DNA of 64,000 bases from NCBI RefSeq assembly GCF_027913215.1, contig NZ_CP115784.1, forward strand, positions 2,861,501 through 2,925,500. Direction: 5' to 3'. A model generated the notes under the pieces. The model worked only from the letters and a program-made list of their open reading frames with translations, did not search any database and was not told the DNA's origin. A program made the position numbers and the translations under genes. How positions within the stretch are numbered: position 1 is the first letter of the stretch; the number at the start of each line of letters is the position of its first letter. The DNA comes from Paracoccus aerodenitrificans. GTDB taxonomy: Bacteria; Pseudomonadota; Alphaproteobacteria; Rhodobacterales; Rhodobacteraceae. Positions 28,875 through 37,104 of this stretch are shown here, piece after piece.

Positions 28875-29684
28875 TTAGCGATAGACGCCCTGAATGGTCA
28901 GATCGGCGGGCTCACCCTCTCCGATCCATTTGGCGTAAAGCTCGGCATAGCGGCCGGTACGGACCTGCTGATTGATGAACAGGTTCATATAGTCGATCAG
29001 CCCGTATTCGCCGCGAAGCGTGATCAGGCCAACATAGTCGGGCACCATCGGGGCCTTGTCGACGATGCTGATGCCTTCGTAATTGCCCGAATCGACATTC
29101 GCCTGAGCCACCTCGACGGTCGAGACGGTCGCATCAAGCTGACCCTGCGAAAGCGCCAGGAACACATCGGCCTGGTTCTGATAGGGGCGGAATTCACCCT
29201 CGCCCCATTCATCGACCTTGCCTTCCAGCCAGATCGCCTCATAGGTGCCGGCGGTTGCGCCGACGGTCTTGCCGCGCAGATCTTCCCATGTGGACATTTC
29301 CACGCCCTGCCCCGCGACAACGGCATTTTCGAAGGCATAATACGGAATGGTGAAGCCAACGGTCTTGGCGCGTTCCAGCGTGTCCGAGGTCGAGGCAACG
29401 GCCACATCGACCTGACCCGACACCAGCGCCGGGATCCGTTCGGGGAATGTGGTTTCGACCACTTCCGCCTCGACGCCAAGCGCGGCGGCCAGATCGTTGC
29501 AGTAATCGACATCGAAGCCCTGCGGCTCGTTATTTTCGTCGCGCGACCCCATAGGCGGGAAATCCAGCACCACGGCGCAGCGCAGCGTGCCCGATGAGAT
29601 GATATCGTCCAGCTTGTCGGCAAAGGCCGGTGCGGACATGGTGGCGACGGCAATGGCCGCGAATGAGCAGATGGCAGTCTTCAT
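28875..29684 (-). CDS. Amino acid ABC transporter, periplasmic binding protein
   Basis: This 269-residue protein has a signal peptide (residues 1-22, MSAPAFA cleavage site) and a family 3 solute-binding fold (DIISSGTLRCAVVLDFPPMGSRDENNEPQGFDVDYCNDLA, here over residues 26-66; TSDTLERAKTVGFTIPYY; KTVGATAGTYEA). The aspartate and arginine that bind amino acid ligands are retained (DVAVASTSDTLER). It is the first gene of the island's main operon and has AGGGAGAG before the ATG. The ligand is probably a hydroxyproline isomer, judged only from the operon. Confidence 0.9.
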   Translation of the reverse strand: MKTAICSFAAIAVATMSAPAFADKLDDIISSGTLRCAVVLDFPPMGSRDENNEPQGFDVDYCNDLAAALGVEAEVVETTFPERIPALVSGQVDVAVASTSDTLERAKTVGFTIPYYAFENAVVAGQGVEMSTWEDLRGKTVGATAGTYEAIWLEGKVDEWGEGEFRPYQNQADVFLALSQGQLDATVSTVEVAQANVDSGNYEGISIVDKAPMVPDYVGLITLRGEYGLIDYMNLFINQQVRTGRYAELYAKWIGEGEPADLTIQGVYR

Positions 29685-29737
29685 GTCTTCTCTCCCTATT
29701 GAGATATATGTCCTTTATGGACTTCTCCCCCAGGATT

Positions 29738-29816
29738 TTTATCCTCGTACTGCTGTTTAAAAGCAAATAAAAAATACAAATTGTATGCAAGATAGCGGCG
29801 TGTAGCGGTCCGCTAC
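29738..29816. promoter_or_regulatory. Divergent control region with candidate GntR operator
   Basis: On the minus strand TTGCTT (29761-29766) and GATAAA (29738-29743), 17 bases apart, form a promoter for the transporter operon. Just upstream lies ATAC-N5-GTAT (29774-29786), the same palindrome as at 22066, overlapping a second TTGTATGCAA-like repeat (29781-29790). A further perfect repeat, GTAGCG-N3-CGCTAC (29802-29816), lies next to the ribosome binding site of the reductase gene on the plus strand. Confidence 0.55.
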
Positions 29817-29825
29817 GGAGGAAAA

Positions 29826-30866
29826 ATGGCAGAGGGGATTGTGATCGGCGTCGATGATCTGGAACGGCAGGTTGCGGCGATTTTCAGCGATGCCGGGCTG
29901 ACAAGGCTACAGGCCGATTGCGTCGCCCGCGTTATCGTTGCCGGCGAAAGGGATGCCTGCAAATCGCATGGGATCTACCGGATCGAGGGTTGCCTGCGCA
30001 CGGTTGCCGCCGAGAAGGTCGATCCGAAAGCCGTTCCCGAACTGGCCGATGACGGCACTGCCGTGATCCGCGTAGATGCGAAAGGCGCGTTCTCGCCTGC
30101 CGCATTCGCGATGGGCGCACCGGTTCTTGCGCAGAGGGCGAAAGAGCTTGGGCTGGCGGCTCTGGTCATCAACTCCTGCACGCATTTCTCGGCGCTCTGG
30201 CCGGAAATCGAGGTGCTGACCGATCAGGGGCTGGCGGCGATGGCGATGTGTCCCAGCTATTCCTCGGTCGCGCCGACCGGGGGGAATGCGGCGCTGCTTG
30301 GCACCAGCCCGATCGCATTCGGCTGGCCGCGACCGGATCGCCCGCCTTATGTGTTCGACATTGCGACCTCGGTCGTTGCACGCGGCGAGATCGAGCTGCA
30401 TCGCCGCAGCGGAAAGCCGATGCCGGAAGGCTGGGCCATCGACAAGGCCGGAGCGCCAACCACCGACCCAGAAGCCGCATTGCAAGGTGCGCTGCTGCCT
30501 TTTGGCGGTCACAAGGGATCGGCGATCTCGACCATGATCGAGCTTCTCGCCGGGGCCATGATCGGCGACCTCACCAGCCCCGAGGCAATGGATTATCTGG
30601 GCGATATGTCCCTGCTGCCGCATCACGGAGAGCTGGTTCTGGCCTTCAGCCCGGAAAAATTCTCGGCCAGCCGGACCGATGATCCGTTTCAGCGGGCGGA
30701 GATGCTGCTTGAGGCGATTATCGGGCAAGGGGCGCGGCTGCCCTCTCAGCGCCGCTTTGCCGCGCGGGAGATTTCGCTGCGTGACGGGATCAGCTTATCC
30801 ACGAAGGAAATCGATTCGCTTGAGCGGCTGCGGCAGGATGCCCTGCGGATTGGAAAAACAGGCTGA
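29826..30866 (+). CDS. Ldh2-family NAD(P)H-dependent imine reductase
   Basis: This 346-residue protein belongs to the malate/L-lactate dehydrogenase-like family that includes delta1-piperideine-2-carboxylate/delta1-pyrroline-2-carboxylate reductases. Family stretches include CKSHGIYRI near residues 42-50, INSCTHFSALW, GTSPIAFGWP and PFGGHKGSAISTMIELLAG. It is divergent from the transporter operon and shares its control region. In combination with aconitase X it would reduce pyrroline-2-carboxylate to L-proline, completing the cis-3-hydroxyproline branch. The start has ACGGAGG upstream. Malate or other 2-oxoacid activity is a less likely alternative. Confidence 0.85.
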   Translation: MAEGIVIGVDDLERQVAAIFSDAGLTRLQADCVARVIVAGERDACKSHGIYRIEGCLRTVAAEKVDPKAVPELADDGTAVIRVDAKGAFSPAAFAMGAPVLAQRAKELGLAALVINSCTHFSALWPEIEVLTDQGLAAMAMCPSYSSVAPTGGNAALLGTSPIAFGWPRPDRPPYVFDIATSVVARGEIELHRRSGKPMPEGWAIDKAGAPTTDPEAALQGALLPFGGHKGSAISTMIELLAGAMIGDLTSPEAMDYLGDMSLLPHHGELVLAFSPEKFSASRTDDPFQRAEMLLEAIIGQGARLPSQRRFAAREISLRDGISLSTKEIDSLERLRQDALRIGKTG

Positions 30867-30875
30867 TATTTTCGG

Positions 30876-31625
30876 TCAGTCCGGCAGGATTTCCGTCGAT
30901 ATGTCGGAAATCTCGGCAAGCGGGCCATAGAAGATCAGCGCGGGTGAGCGGCTTGGCCCTTCGGCCTCAAGCATCGCCGCTAGCCGGGCGACGGTGCCGC
31001 GACGCAGGCGCTGATTTTCCTGCGTGACGGCCTCGGCGATCAGGGCGGGGGTGTCTGCGGGCAGGCCGTGCCGGATCAGGCGCTGCGCCAGTGACGGAAA
31101 GCTGCGCTGCCCCATGAAGATAACGGTCACCGCCTTCGGATCGGCAAGCGCCGCCCAGTTCAGATCTTCCGGCAGCTTGCCGGTCACATCCGCGCCGGTC
31201 AGATATTGCACACGCCGGGCCGTCAGCCGCCGCGTCAGAGGCAGCCCCGCCACCGCCGCCGCCGCATTGACCGAGGACACGCCCGGCACGATCTCGAATG
31301 CCAGCCCCGCCTTGCGCACCACGGCGAGTTCTTCCTCCAGCCTGCCGAACATGCCCGCATCGCCGGATTTCAGCCGGACCACGCGCCGCCCGGCATTTGC
31401 ATGTTCAAGGATCAGCGCATTCACGGCTTCCTGCTTGGCGCTTGGCCGCCCTGCCCGCTTGCCCACCGGGATCAGCGTCGCCTGCGCGGCAAGCGCCAGA
31501 ATCGGGCCAGAGGACAGATCGTCATATAGCACGACATCCGCCCGCGAGAGCCTGTCGGCGGCGCGGCGGGTCAGCAGCTCGGGATCACCTGGCCCTGACG
31601 AAACGAAGGAAACAAACCCAGCCAT
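30876..31625 (-). CDS. cobA: Uroporphyrinogen-III C-methyltransferase
   Basis: CobA (SUMT) methylates uroporphyrinogen III twice to precorrin-2, the branch point to cobalamin and siroheme. The 249-residue protein shows VSSGPGDPELLT at the N-terminus, the SAM-binding GDAGMFGR…EEL region and the EIVPGVSS motif. I chose the ATG at 31625; the frame is open further upstream through the MarR gene on the other strand and lacks family sequence there. CysG-type oxidase/chelatase domains are absent, so siroheme completion needs another protein. The sulfite reductase at 55760 requires siroheme. Confidence 0.93.
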   Translation of the reverse strand: MAGFVSFVSSGPGDPELLTRRAADRLSRADVVLYDDLSSGPILALAAQATLIPVGKRAGRPSAKQEAVNALILEHANAGRRVVRLKSGDAGMFGRLEEELAVVRKAGLAFEIVPGVSSVNAAAAVAGLPLTRRLTARRVQYLTGADVTGKLPEDLNWAALADPKAVTVIFMGQRSFPSLAQRLIRHGLPADTPALIAEAVTQENQRLRRGTVARLAAMLEAEGPSRSPALIFYGPLAEISDISTEILPD

Positions 31626-31666
31626 TTTCCTTCCGTTACCCGAATGCGCGGCATTGGCAAGGGGTC

Positions 31667-31680
31667 GTTGCATATGCGAC
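31667..31680. promoter_or_regulatory. Palindrome GTTGC-ATAT-GCGAC upstream of the MarR gene
   Basis: This near-perfect palindrome lies between the divergent cobA and MarR starts. It has the same form (GTTGC-N4-GCRAC) as the site before fahA at 32179-32194, which suggests autoregulation by the MarR protein. Confidence 0.5.
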
Positions 31681-31709
31681 AGTTGCGCGATCAGGCGGCA
31701 GAGACCCGG

Positions 31710-32150
31710 ATGACGATGAACGATTTCAACCTTGACGATTTTCTGCCCTATCTGCTGAACAATGCGGCGGAAGCCACCGGGCGCGATTTCGCGACCCATT
31801 ATCGCACCCGCTATGGCATGAGCCGTGCACAATGGCGCATCATCGCGCATCTGGGCGGTTTCGGTGCGCTGACCGCATCCGATATCTGCGCAAGGGGCTA
31901 TCTGGAGAAGTCCAAAGTATCTCGCGCGGTCGCCATTCTGGAGGAGGAAGGGCTGCTGAAGCGGCAGCCCTCATCGACGGACCGGCGGGCGGAAATGCTG
32001 ATCCTGACGGACATGGGGCGGCAGGTGCATCAGGAACTGGCTGAGACCGCGCAGCAGTTTCAGGCGGATCTTGTCAAGCGTCTTGGCCCGGAACGTGCGA
32101 AGCTTTTTAAGGAATTGCTGACCGAACTGACCTCTGATCCGCCGGAGTGA
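31710..32150 (+). CDS. MarR-family regulator, likely of fahA
   Basis: This 146-residue winged-helix regulator shows ASDICARGYLEKSKVSRAVAILEEEGLLKRQPSSTDRRAEM, here read in two parts as recognition helix and wing (residues about 55-95), typical of MarR. I chose the ATG at 31710 because the candidate operator at 31667-31680 lies upstream of it; starts at 31674 and 31716 are alternatives. It sits 56 bases before fahA on the same strand. MarR proteins of this type usually respond to aromatic acids, so an intermediate of tyrosine or homogentisate breakdown is a plausible ligand. Confidence 0.85.
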   Translation: MTMNDFNLDDFLPYLLNNAAEATGRDFATHYRTRYGMSRAQWRIIAHLGGFGALTASDICARGYLEKSKVSRAVAILEEEGLLKRQPSSTDRRAEMLILTDMGRQVHQELAETAQQFQADLVKRLGPERAKLFKELLTELTSDPPE

Positions 32151-32178
32151 TCTCTTGCGCGGCATGGGCCGCTATGTT

Positions 32179-32194
32179 AGTTGCTTTTGCAACT
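32179..32194. promoter_or_regulatory. Perfect palindrome AGTTGC-TTTT-GCAACT before fahA
   Basis: This 16-base inverted repeat ends 12 bases before the fahA start codon, just upstream of its GGAGGG ribosome binding site. The form resembles known MarR operators (TAGTTGC…GCAACTA) and matches the palindrome ahead of the neighbouring MarR gene. Confidence 0.6.
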
Positions 32195-32206
32195 TATGGA
32201 GGGAAT

Positions 32207-33415
32207 ATGTCACAGAAAACAGAAAGCTGGGTTGAAAGCGCCAATACGCCGGATTGCGAATTTCCGATCCAGAACCTGCCATATGGCGTATTCTCGGTTA
32301 ACGGCGACGCACCCAGATGCGGCGTCGCGATCGGTGATCTTGTGGTGGATCTGGCCGCATGTGAACGCGCGGGGCTTCTCGATGCCGGAGGGACGTTCTC
32401 GGCGGGTCAGTTGAATGATTTCATCGCGCTTGGCAGCGAAAAATGGGCCGAGTTGCGCGAGGCGCTGACCGGATTGCTGGCGGTTGGCGGCAATACCGAC
32501 CTGCCCACCCATCCGATGCAGGATGTCACCATGCATCTGCCGATCCGGGTGACGGAATATACCGATTTCTACGCTTCGCGAAATCACGCCTTCAATGTGG
32601 GTGTGCTGTTCCGTGGCCCGGAAAACGCGCTGCCTGCACAGTGGACGCATATGCCCATCGGCTATAACGGCAGGGCCTCATCGGTGATCGTGTCGGGTAC
32701 GGATGTGATCCGACCGAAAGGGCAGCTCAGGACAGATGGCGGGCCGGTCTGGGGGCCCTGCAAGCGGCTTGATCTGGAACTGGAGATCGGCGCAATCGTG
32801 GGTGCCGAGACCCGTCTGGGCGAGAGTGTGGATGTGGAAACCGCGGATCGGATGATCTTCGGCTATGTGCTGCTGAATGACTGGTCCGCCCGCGATATTC
32901 AGGCATGGGAGTACCAGCCGCTTGGCCCCTTCCAGTCCAAGGCTTTCGCCACCACGATCAGCCCGTGGATCGTCACCAGCGCCGCGCTTGAACCGTTCCG
33001 CAGCGAGGGTGCAGCGCGGGACAATGAGTTGCTGCCCTATCTTCAGGAAAAAAAGCCCGGCCTTTACGATATCAACCTGTCATGGTCGCTGAACGATCAT
33101 GTCCTCAGCCGGACGAATTACAATGTGATGTATTATTCCAGTGCGCAGCAACTAGCGCATCACACCTCTTCCGGCTGTCCGATGCGGGTCGGTGATCTTC
33201 TGGGCAGCGGTACGATTTCCGGGCCAACGCGCGAATCGACCGGCGCCTTGCTTGAGATGACCGAGGGAGGCAAGAACCCGGTCGATCTCGGCCCGGAAAC
33301 GCGCAGCTTCATTCAGGACGGCGATACGATCACGCTGGCCGGTTATGCGCAGGCCGACGGTTATCGTATCGGCTTCGGTCCCTGCACCGGTACGGTCAAA
33401 CCCGCACGGGACTGA
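32207..33415 (+). CDS. fahA: Fumarylacetoacetase
   Basis: This enzyme cleaves fumarylacetoacetate to fumarate and acetoacetate, the last step of tyrosine/homogentisate degradation. The 402-residue protein has the FAH N-terminal domain and the hydrolase core, with metal and catalytic motifs DFYASRNHAFNVG, LELEIGAIVG, GYVLLNDWSARDIQAWEYQPLGPF and GSGTISGPTRESTGAL visible in order. The ATG at 32207 follows GGAGGG. It is preceded by a MarR gene and palindromic operator and followed by a glyoxalase-type gene. HppD, acting earlier in the pathway, is encoded 17 kb away. Confidence 0.94.
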   Translation: MSQKTESWVESANTPDCEFPIQNLPYGVFSVNGDAPRCGVAIGDLVVDLAACERAGLLDAGGTFSAGQLNDFIALGSEKWAELREALTGLLAVGGNTDLPTHPMQDVTMHLPIRVTEYTDFYASRNHAFNVGVLFRGPENALPAQWTHMPIGYNGRASSVIVSGTDVIRPKGQLRTDGGPVWGPCKRLDLELEIGAIVGAETRLGESVDVETADRMIFGYVLLNDWSARDIQAWEYQPLGPFQSKAFATTISPWIVTSAALEPFRSEGAARDNELLPYLQEKKPGLYDINLSWSLNDHVLSRTNYNVMYYSSAQQLAHHTSSGCPMRVGDLLGSGTISGPTRESTGALLEMTEGGKNPVDLGPETRSFIQDGDTITLAGYAQADGYRIGFGPCTGTVKPARD

Positions 33416-33469
33416 TTCAGGCTGCGGGGTTGCCGGGAAAACCGCGGTCTTGCACCACAGAGGGCCAGA

Positions 33470-33823
33470 ATGATGCAGATCGACCATGTGCAGCTTGCCA
33501 TTCCGGAAGGCTCGGAAAATCTGTGTGCGCCGTTCTGGATCGCAGCCGGGTTCACCGAGATCGCAAAGCCCGAAAAGCTGCGGGCGCGGGGCGGTGCGTG
33601 GTATCGCTCTGGCTCGGCTGAGCTTCATCTGGGGGTAGAGGCCGATTTCCGTCCTGCCGCCAAGGCGCATCCGGCCTTCGGGACGGACGAGATCGACGCA
33701 ATCGCGGATCGTCTGGCAAAGGCCCGAGCGCCGGTCCGTTGGGATGAGGAAATTGCTGGCAGACGGCGTTTCTTCACCGAGGACCCTTGCGGAAACAGGG
33801 TCGAGTTTCTGGAAGCGGGTTAA
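33470..33823 (+). CDS. Glyoxalase/bleomycin-resistance (VOC) family protein
   Basis: This small protein of 117 residues is a single vicinal-oxygen-chelate domain. It starts MMQIDHVQLAIPEGSE and ends RRRFFTEDPCGNRVEFLEAG, both typical of the family, with potential metal ligands in His6, His53 and the Glu of NRVEFLE. It follows fahA by 54 bases and may be in the same operon. The substrate is unknown; glyoxalase, dioxygenase and resistance roles all occur in this fold. Confidence 0.82.
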   Translation: MMQIDHVQLAIPEGSENLCAPFWIAAGFTEIAKPEKLRARGGAWYRSGSAELHLGVEADFRPAAKAHPAFGTDEIDAIADRLAKARAPVRWDEEIAGRRRFFTEDPCGNRVEFLEAG

Positions 33824-33865
33824 CCCGGCATCGGTCTTTCCATTGCTGCCGCCCGTCCGCACATG

Positions 33866-33899
33866 AAAAGGCCCGCCATGATGGCGGGCCTTGATTTTT
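33866..33899. terminator. Bidirectional terminator between the VOC gene and infB
   Basis: A ten-base-pair stem (AAGGCCCGCC / GGCGGGCCTT) with a five-base loop is flanked by A residues on the left and GATTTTT on the right. It can terminate both converging transcripts. Confidence 0.8.
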
Positions 33900-33916
33900 G
33901 TCCTGCGAGCAGCGGA

Positions 33917-36463
33917 TTACAGCGTCCGCTCAATCTCTTCGCGCTCGAAGATTTCGATCACGTCGCCCTGACGGATATCGTCATAATTCTCGAACGCCAT
34001 GCCGCATTCCTGACCCGACTGGACTTCCTTTACTTCGTCCTTGAAGCGCTTCAGCGTCTTCAGCGTGCCTTCGTGGATCACCACGTTGTCGCGCAGCAGA
34101 CGAACGCCAGCCGAGCGGCGGGCAACGCCCTCGGTGACCAGACAGCCGGCGACCTTGCCGACACCCGTCACCTTGAACACCTCACGAATTTCGGCATAGC
34201 CGATGAAGTTCTCACGGACCTCTGCGGAAAGCAGACCGGAAGCGGCGGCTTTGATATCGTCCACCAGATCATAGATGATCGAGTAGTAACGGATCTCGAC
34301 GCCCTTCTGGTTGGCAGAGTTACGGGCCGGGGCATTGGCACGGACGTTGAAGCCGATCACCGGGGCGCGGGACGCCTCGGCAAGGCCGACATCGGATTCC
34401 GTGATCGCGCCGACGCCGTAATGCAGAACGCGGATGCGAACCTCATCATTGCCGAGCTTCTCAAGCGCCTGGACAATCGCCTCGGCCGAGCCCTGCACGT
34501 CGGCTTTTACCACCACCGGCAGTTCGGCCACGTTTTCATCGGCCTTGGCCTGCGCCAGCATCTGATCGAGCGTCACGGCAGCACCGGCAGCGGCACGCTT
34601 ATCTTTCGCGGCCTCCTGACGATATTCAGCGATTTCACGCGCCTGAGCCTCGGTCTCGACCACGTTCAGCACGTCGCCCGCTTCGGGTGTGCCGTTCAGG
34701 CCAAGCACCTCGACCGGAACCGATGGCCCGGCTTCGTCCACGCGGTCGCCCTGATCGTTGATGAGTGCGCGAACCTTACCCCATTGCTCGCCCACGACGA
34801 AGATATCGCCGCGACGCAGAGTACCGTTCTGCACCAGAACCGTCGCGACCGGACCGCGACCGACATCCAGCTTGGCCTCGATCACCGCGCCCTGAGCGGC
34901 ACGGTCCGGGTTGGCTTTCAGTTCGAGGATCTCAGCCTGAAGCGCGATCGCTTCCAGCAGCGCATCCAGCCCCTGACCGGTCTGCGCGGACACTTCGACA
35001 TCCTGCACATCGCCGGAAAGCTGTTCCACGATGACCTCGTGCTGCAGCAGATCGGTACGGACCTTCTGCGCATTGGCCTCGGGCTTGTCGATCTTGTTGA
35101 TCGCAACGATCATCGGCACTTTCGCCGCCTTGGCGTGGTTGATCGCCTCAACCGTCTGCGGCATCACCGCATCGTCGGCGGCAACGACCAGAACCACGAT
35201 ATCGGTGACATTGGCACCGCGTGCCCGCATCGAGGTGAAGGCCGCGTGGCCGGGTGTATCGAGGAAGCTCAGCACGGCACCCGAATCGGTTTTCACCTGA
35301 TAGGCGCCGATATGCTGGGTGATACCGCCAGCCTCGCCCGACACCACATTCGCCTTGCGGATCGCGTCCAGAAGCGAGGTCTTGCCGTGATCGACATGGC
35401 CCATGATGGTGATGATCGGCGGGCGGGATTGCAGATCTTCGGCCTTGTCGTCAACCGTGTCGATGACCTGTTCGACATCCGCGTCAGAGACCCGGACCGC
35501 CTTGTGACCGAATTCCTCGATCACCAGCTCTGCCGTGTCGGCATCGATGGGCTGGTTCATATTGACCATCATGCCCATCTGCATCAGCGACTTGACCACA
35601 TCGGCAGCACGCTCGGCCATACGGTTGGCAAGCTCCTGCACGACGATGGTTTCCGGCAACTGAACCTCACGGGCCTGTTTCTCGGCCCGCTGAGCGCCGC
35701 CCATCGCTTTTTGCTTGGCGCGTTCCTGCTTGCGCTTCATTGCCGCGAGGCTGCGCTGACGTCCGCCTTCGCCCTCAAGGGCGCTTGTTACCGACAGCTT
35801 GCCGGAGCGGCGATTGTTACGGTCGCCCTTGCCGCGCGAATCACGGTCGTCGGGACGGGTTTCACGACCGCGCTCGTTGCGACCGGCGCCCCGATTCGAC
35901 ACGCCCTTGGTTTCCGCACGGGATGCCGCCGCCTGAGCAGCCGCTGCATCGGCAGGGCTGGCCTCTTTGGCAGGTTCCGGCTTGCGGACTTCTTCTTTTT
36001 TCTGAGCACGCAGCCGGGCTTCTTCGGCCTTGCGGGCCTCTTCTTCTTCCTTGGCGCGAAGCAGTTCCTCACGCTCACGCTCTTCGCGTTCCTTGGCCTC
36101 GGCCTCGGCGCGACGGCGTTCGCGTTCTTCCTCGCGGGCCTTTTCTTCGGCGGCGCGGGCCTCGGCCTCTTCGGCCTCACGGGCCTTCGCGGCTGCCAAG
36201 GCCTTGAGACGGCGTTCCATTTCCGCATCCGAGATCCCGGCGGGGCGCTTGGAGGAGGATGCGACAGCCTTCGCCGCGTTCTGCGGTGTGACCGTCGGAC
36301 GCGACTTGTCGCCCGCCGCCGCACCCGGCTTCGGAACCACAACGCGCTTACGCTTGGTTTCCACCACGACGTTTTTCGTCCGCCCGTGGCTGAAGCTTTG
36401 TTTCACCTGCCCAGAGCGGTTCCCGCCAAGGCCGAGTGTCTTTTTGCCGTCTGTGTCGCTCAT
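33917..36463 (-). CDS. infB: Translation initiation factor IF-2
   Basis: IF-2 is the GTPase that places initiator tRNA on the ribosome. The 848-residue protein has a long charged N-terminal region (residues about 60-250, Glu/Arg/Ala-rich), then the GTPase domain with [22 protein letters not shown] and NKIDKP, and the C-terminal domains ending [10 protein letters not shown]. The ATG at 36463 begins the alphaproteobacterial-type [12 protein letters not shown]; the frame continues a little upstream without support. It is the last gene of rimP-nusA-ylxR-infB and ends at a terminator. Confidence 0.97.
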   Translation of the reverse strand: MSDTDGKKTLGLGGNRSGQVKQSFSHGRTKNVVVETKRKRVVVPKPGAAAGDKSRPTVTPQNAAKAVASSSKRPAGISDAEMERRLKALAAAKAREAEEAEARAAEEKAREEERERRRAEAEAKEREEREREELLRAKEEEEARKAEEARLRAQKKEEVRKPEPAKEASPADAAAAQAAASRAETKGVSNRGAGRNERGRETRPDDRDSRGKGDRNNRRSGKLSVTSALEGEGGRQRSLAAMKRKQERAKQKAMGGAQRAEKQAREVQLPETIVVQELANRMAERAADVVKSLMQMGMMVNMNQPIDADTAELVIEEFGHKAVRVSDADVEQVIDTVDDKAEDLQSRPPIITIMGHVDHGKTSLLDAIRKANVVSGEAGGITQHIGAYQVKTDSGAVLSFLDTPGHAAFTSMRARGANVTDIVVLVVAADDAVMPQTVEAINHAKAAKVPMIVAINKIDKPEANAQKVRTDLLQHEVIVEQLSGDVQDVEVSAQTGQGLDALLEAIALQAEILELKANPDRAAQGAVIEAKLDVGRGPVATVLVQNGTLRRGDIFVVGEQWGKVRALINDQGDRVDEAGPSVPVEVLGLNGTPEAGDVLNVVETEAQAREIAEYRQEAAKDKRAAAGAAVTLDQMLAQAKADENVAELPVVVKADVQGSAEAIVQALEKLGNDEVRIRVLHYGVGAITESDVGLAEASRAPVIGFNVRANAPARNSANQKGVEIRYYSIIYDLVDDIKAAASGLLSAEVRENFIGYAEIREVFKVTGVGKVAGCLVTEGVARRSAGVRLLRDNVVIHEGTLKTLKRFKDEVKEVQSGQECGMAFENYDDIRQGDVIEIFEREEIERTL

Positions 36464-36470
36464 CTGCGTC

Positions 36471-37085
36471 TTATTCCTTCCCGGCCCGGATGGCCGATTG
36501 CCCCCGCAGGCCATTCAGCCTGCCGGCGTCCCGGATAGTTTTTTCCGCGAGTCCGCCCTTTGAAAGCGCGCTGTGTATGACATGATCGCGCCCGAAAGCC
36601 AAACCCAATTCTGATGCGGTGAGGCAACCAAACCAACGCGCCCCTTCCGGTGTCCATAGCTTCCCCTTGCCGCGGTCCGAACCGTCCGACGCCTGAAGAA
36701 GAACCTTCACCCGACCGGCCGCAAGCCAGTCCTTGACCTTTTCATACCCGGCAACCGCGTCTCCGGATTTCCGTGCCAGAGAAATCAGCTCGACCACGCG
36801 CTTCGCCAGCCCCGCTTCGATCAGATCCGCCAGCCCGTCCGGCGCTTCGGCCTTTGCCTTCGCCCCATGCGAAAACGCGCCCTTTGCGACGGCCTTGTCG
36901 ATCACCGCACGATCCGCGGTCAACCAGAATCCGCGTCCGGGCAGTTTCTCCGCAAGATCGGGCGCGACGATGCCGTCAGGCCCCAGCACAAAGCGGATCA
37001 GACCCGCTTTCGGCTGAACCTCGCGCGTCACGAGGCAGCGCCGTTCGGCGACCTCGTCTGTCTTGTCGCGTCCGCCCCGCGTCAT
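36471..37085 (-). CDS. YlxR (DUF448) protein fused to an L7Ae-like domain
   Basis: This 204-residue RNA-binding protein has an N-terminal YlxR domain (residues about 13-60, [24 protein letters not shown], then [12 protein letters not shown]) and a C-terminal L7Ae-like domain (about 95-175). This two-domain form is usual in alphaproteobacteria between nusA and infB. I chose the ATG at 37085, just past the nusA stop; an in-frame start at 37163 would overlap nusA by 59 bases and add only basic, proline-rich residues. Likely roles are in ribosome-linked RNA binding; no exact activity is known. Confidence 0.88.
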   Translation of the reverse strand: MTRGGRDKTDEVAERRCLVTREVQPKAGLIRFVLGPDGIVAPDLAEKLPGRGFWLTADRAVIDKAVAKGAFSHGAKAKAEAPDGLADLIEAGLAKRVVELISLARKSGDAVAGYEKVKDWLAAGRVKVLLQASDGSDRGKGKLWTPEGARWFGCLTASELGLAFGRDHVIHSALSKGGLAEKTIRDAGRLNGLRGQSAIRAGKE

Positions 37086-37104
37086 CGCGCCCGGTCCGGG
37101 GCGA

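Noticed and set aside
33863-36538. Plus-strand open frame of about 891 codons opposite infB
   Set aside because: It mirrors infB exactly and has no recognisable domain; the charged N-terminal region of IF-2 generates long antisense frames.
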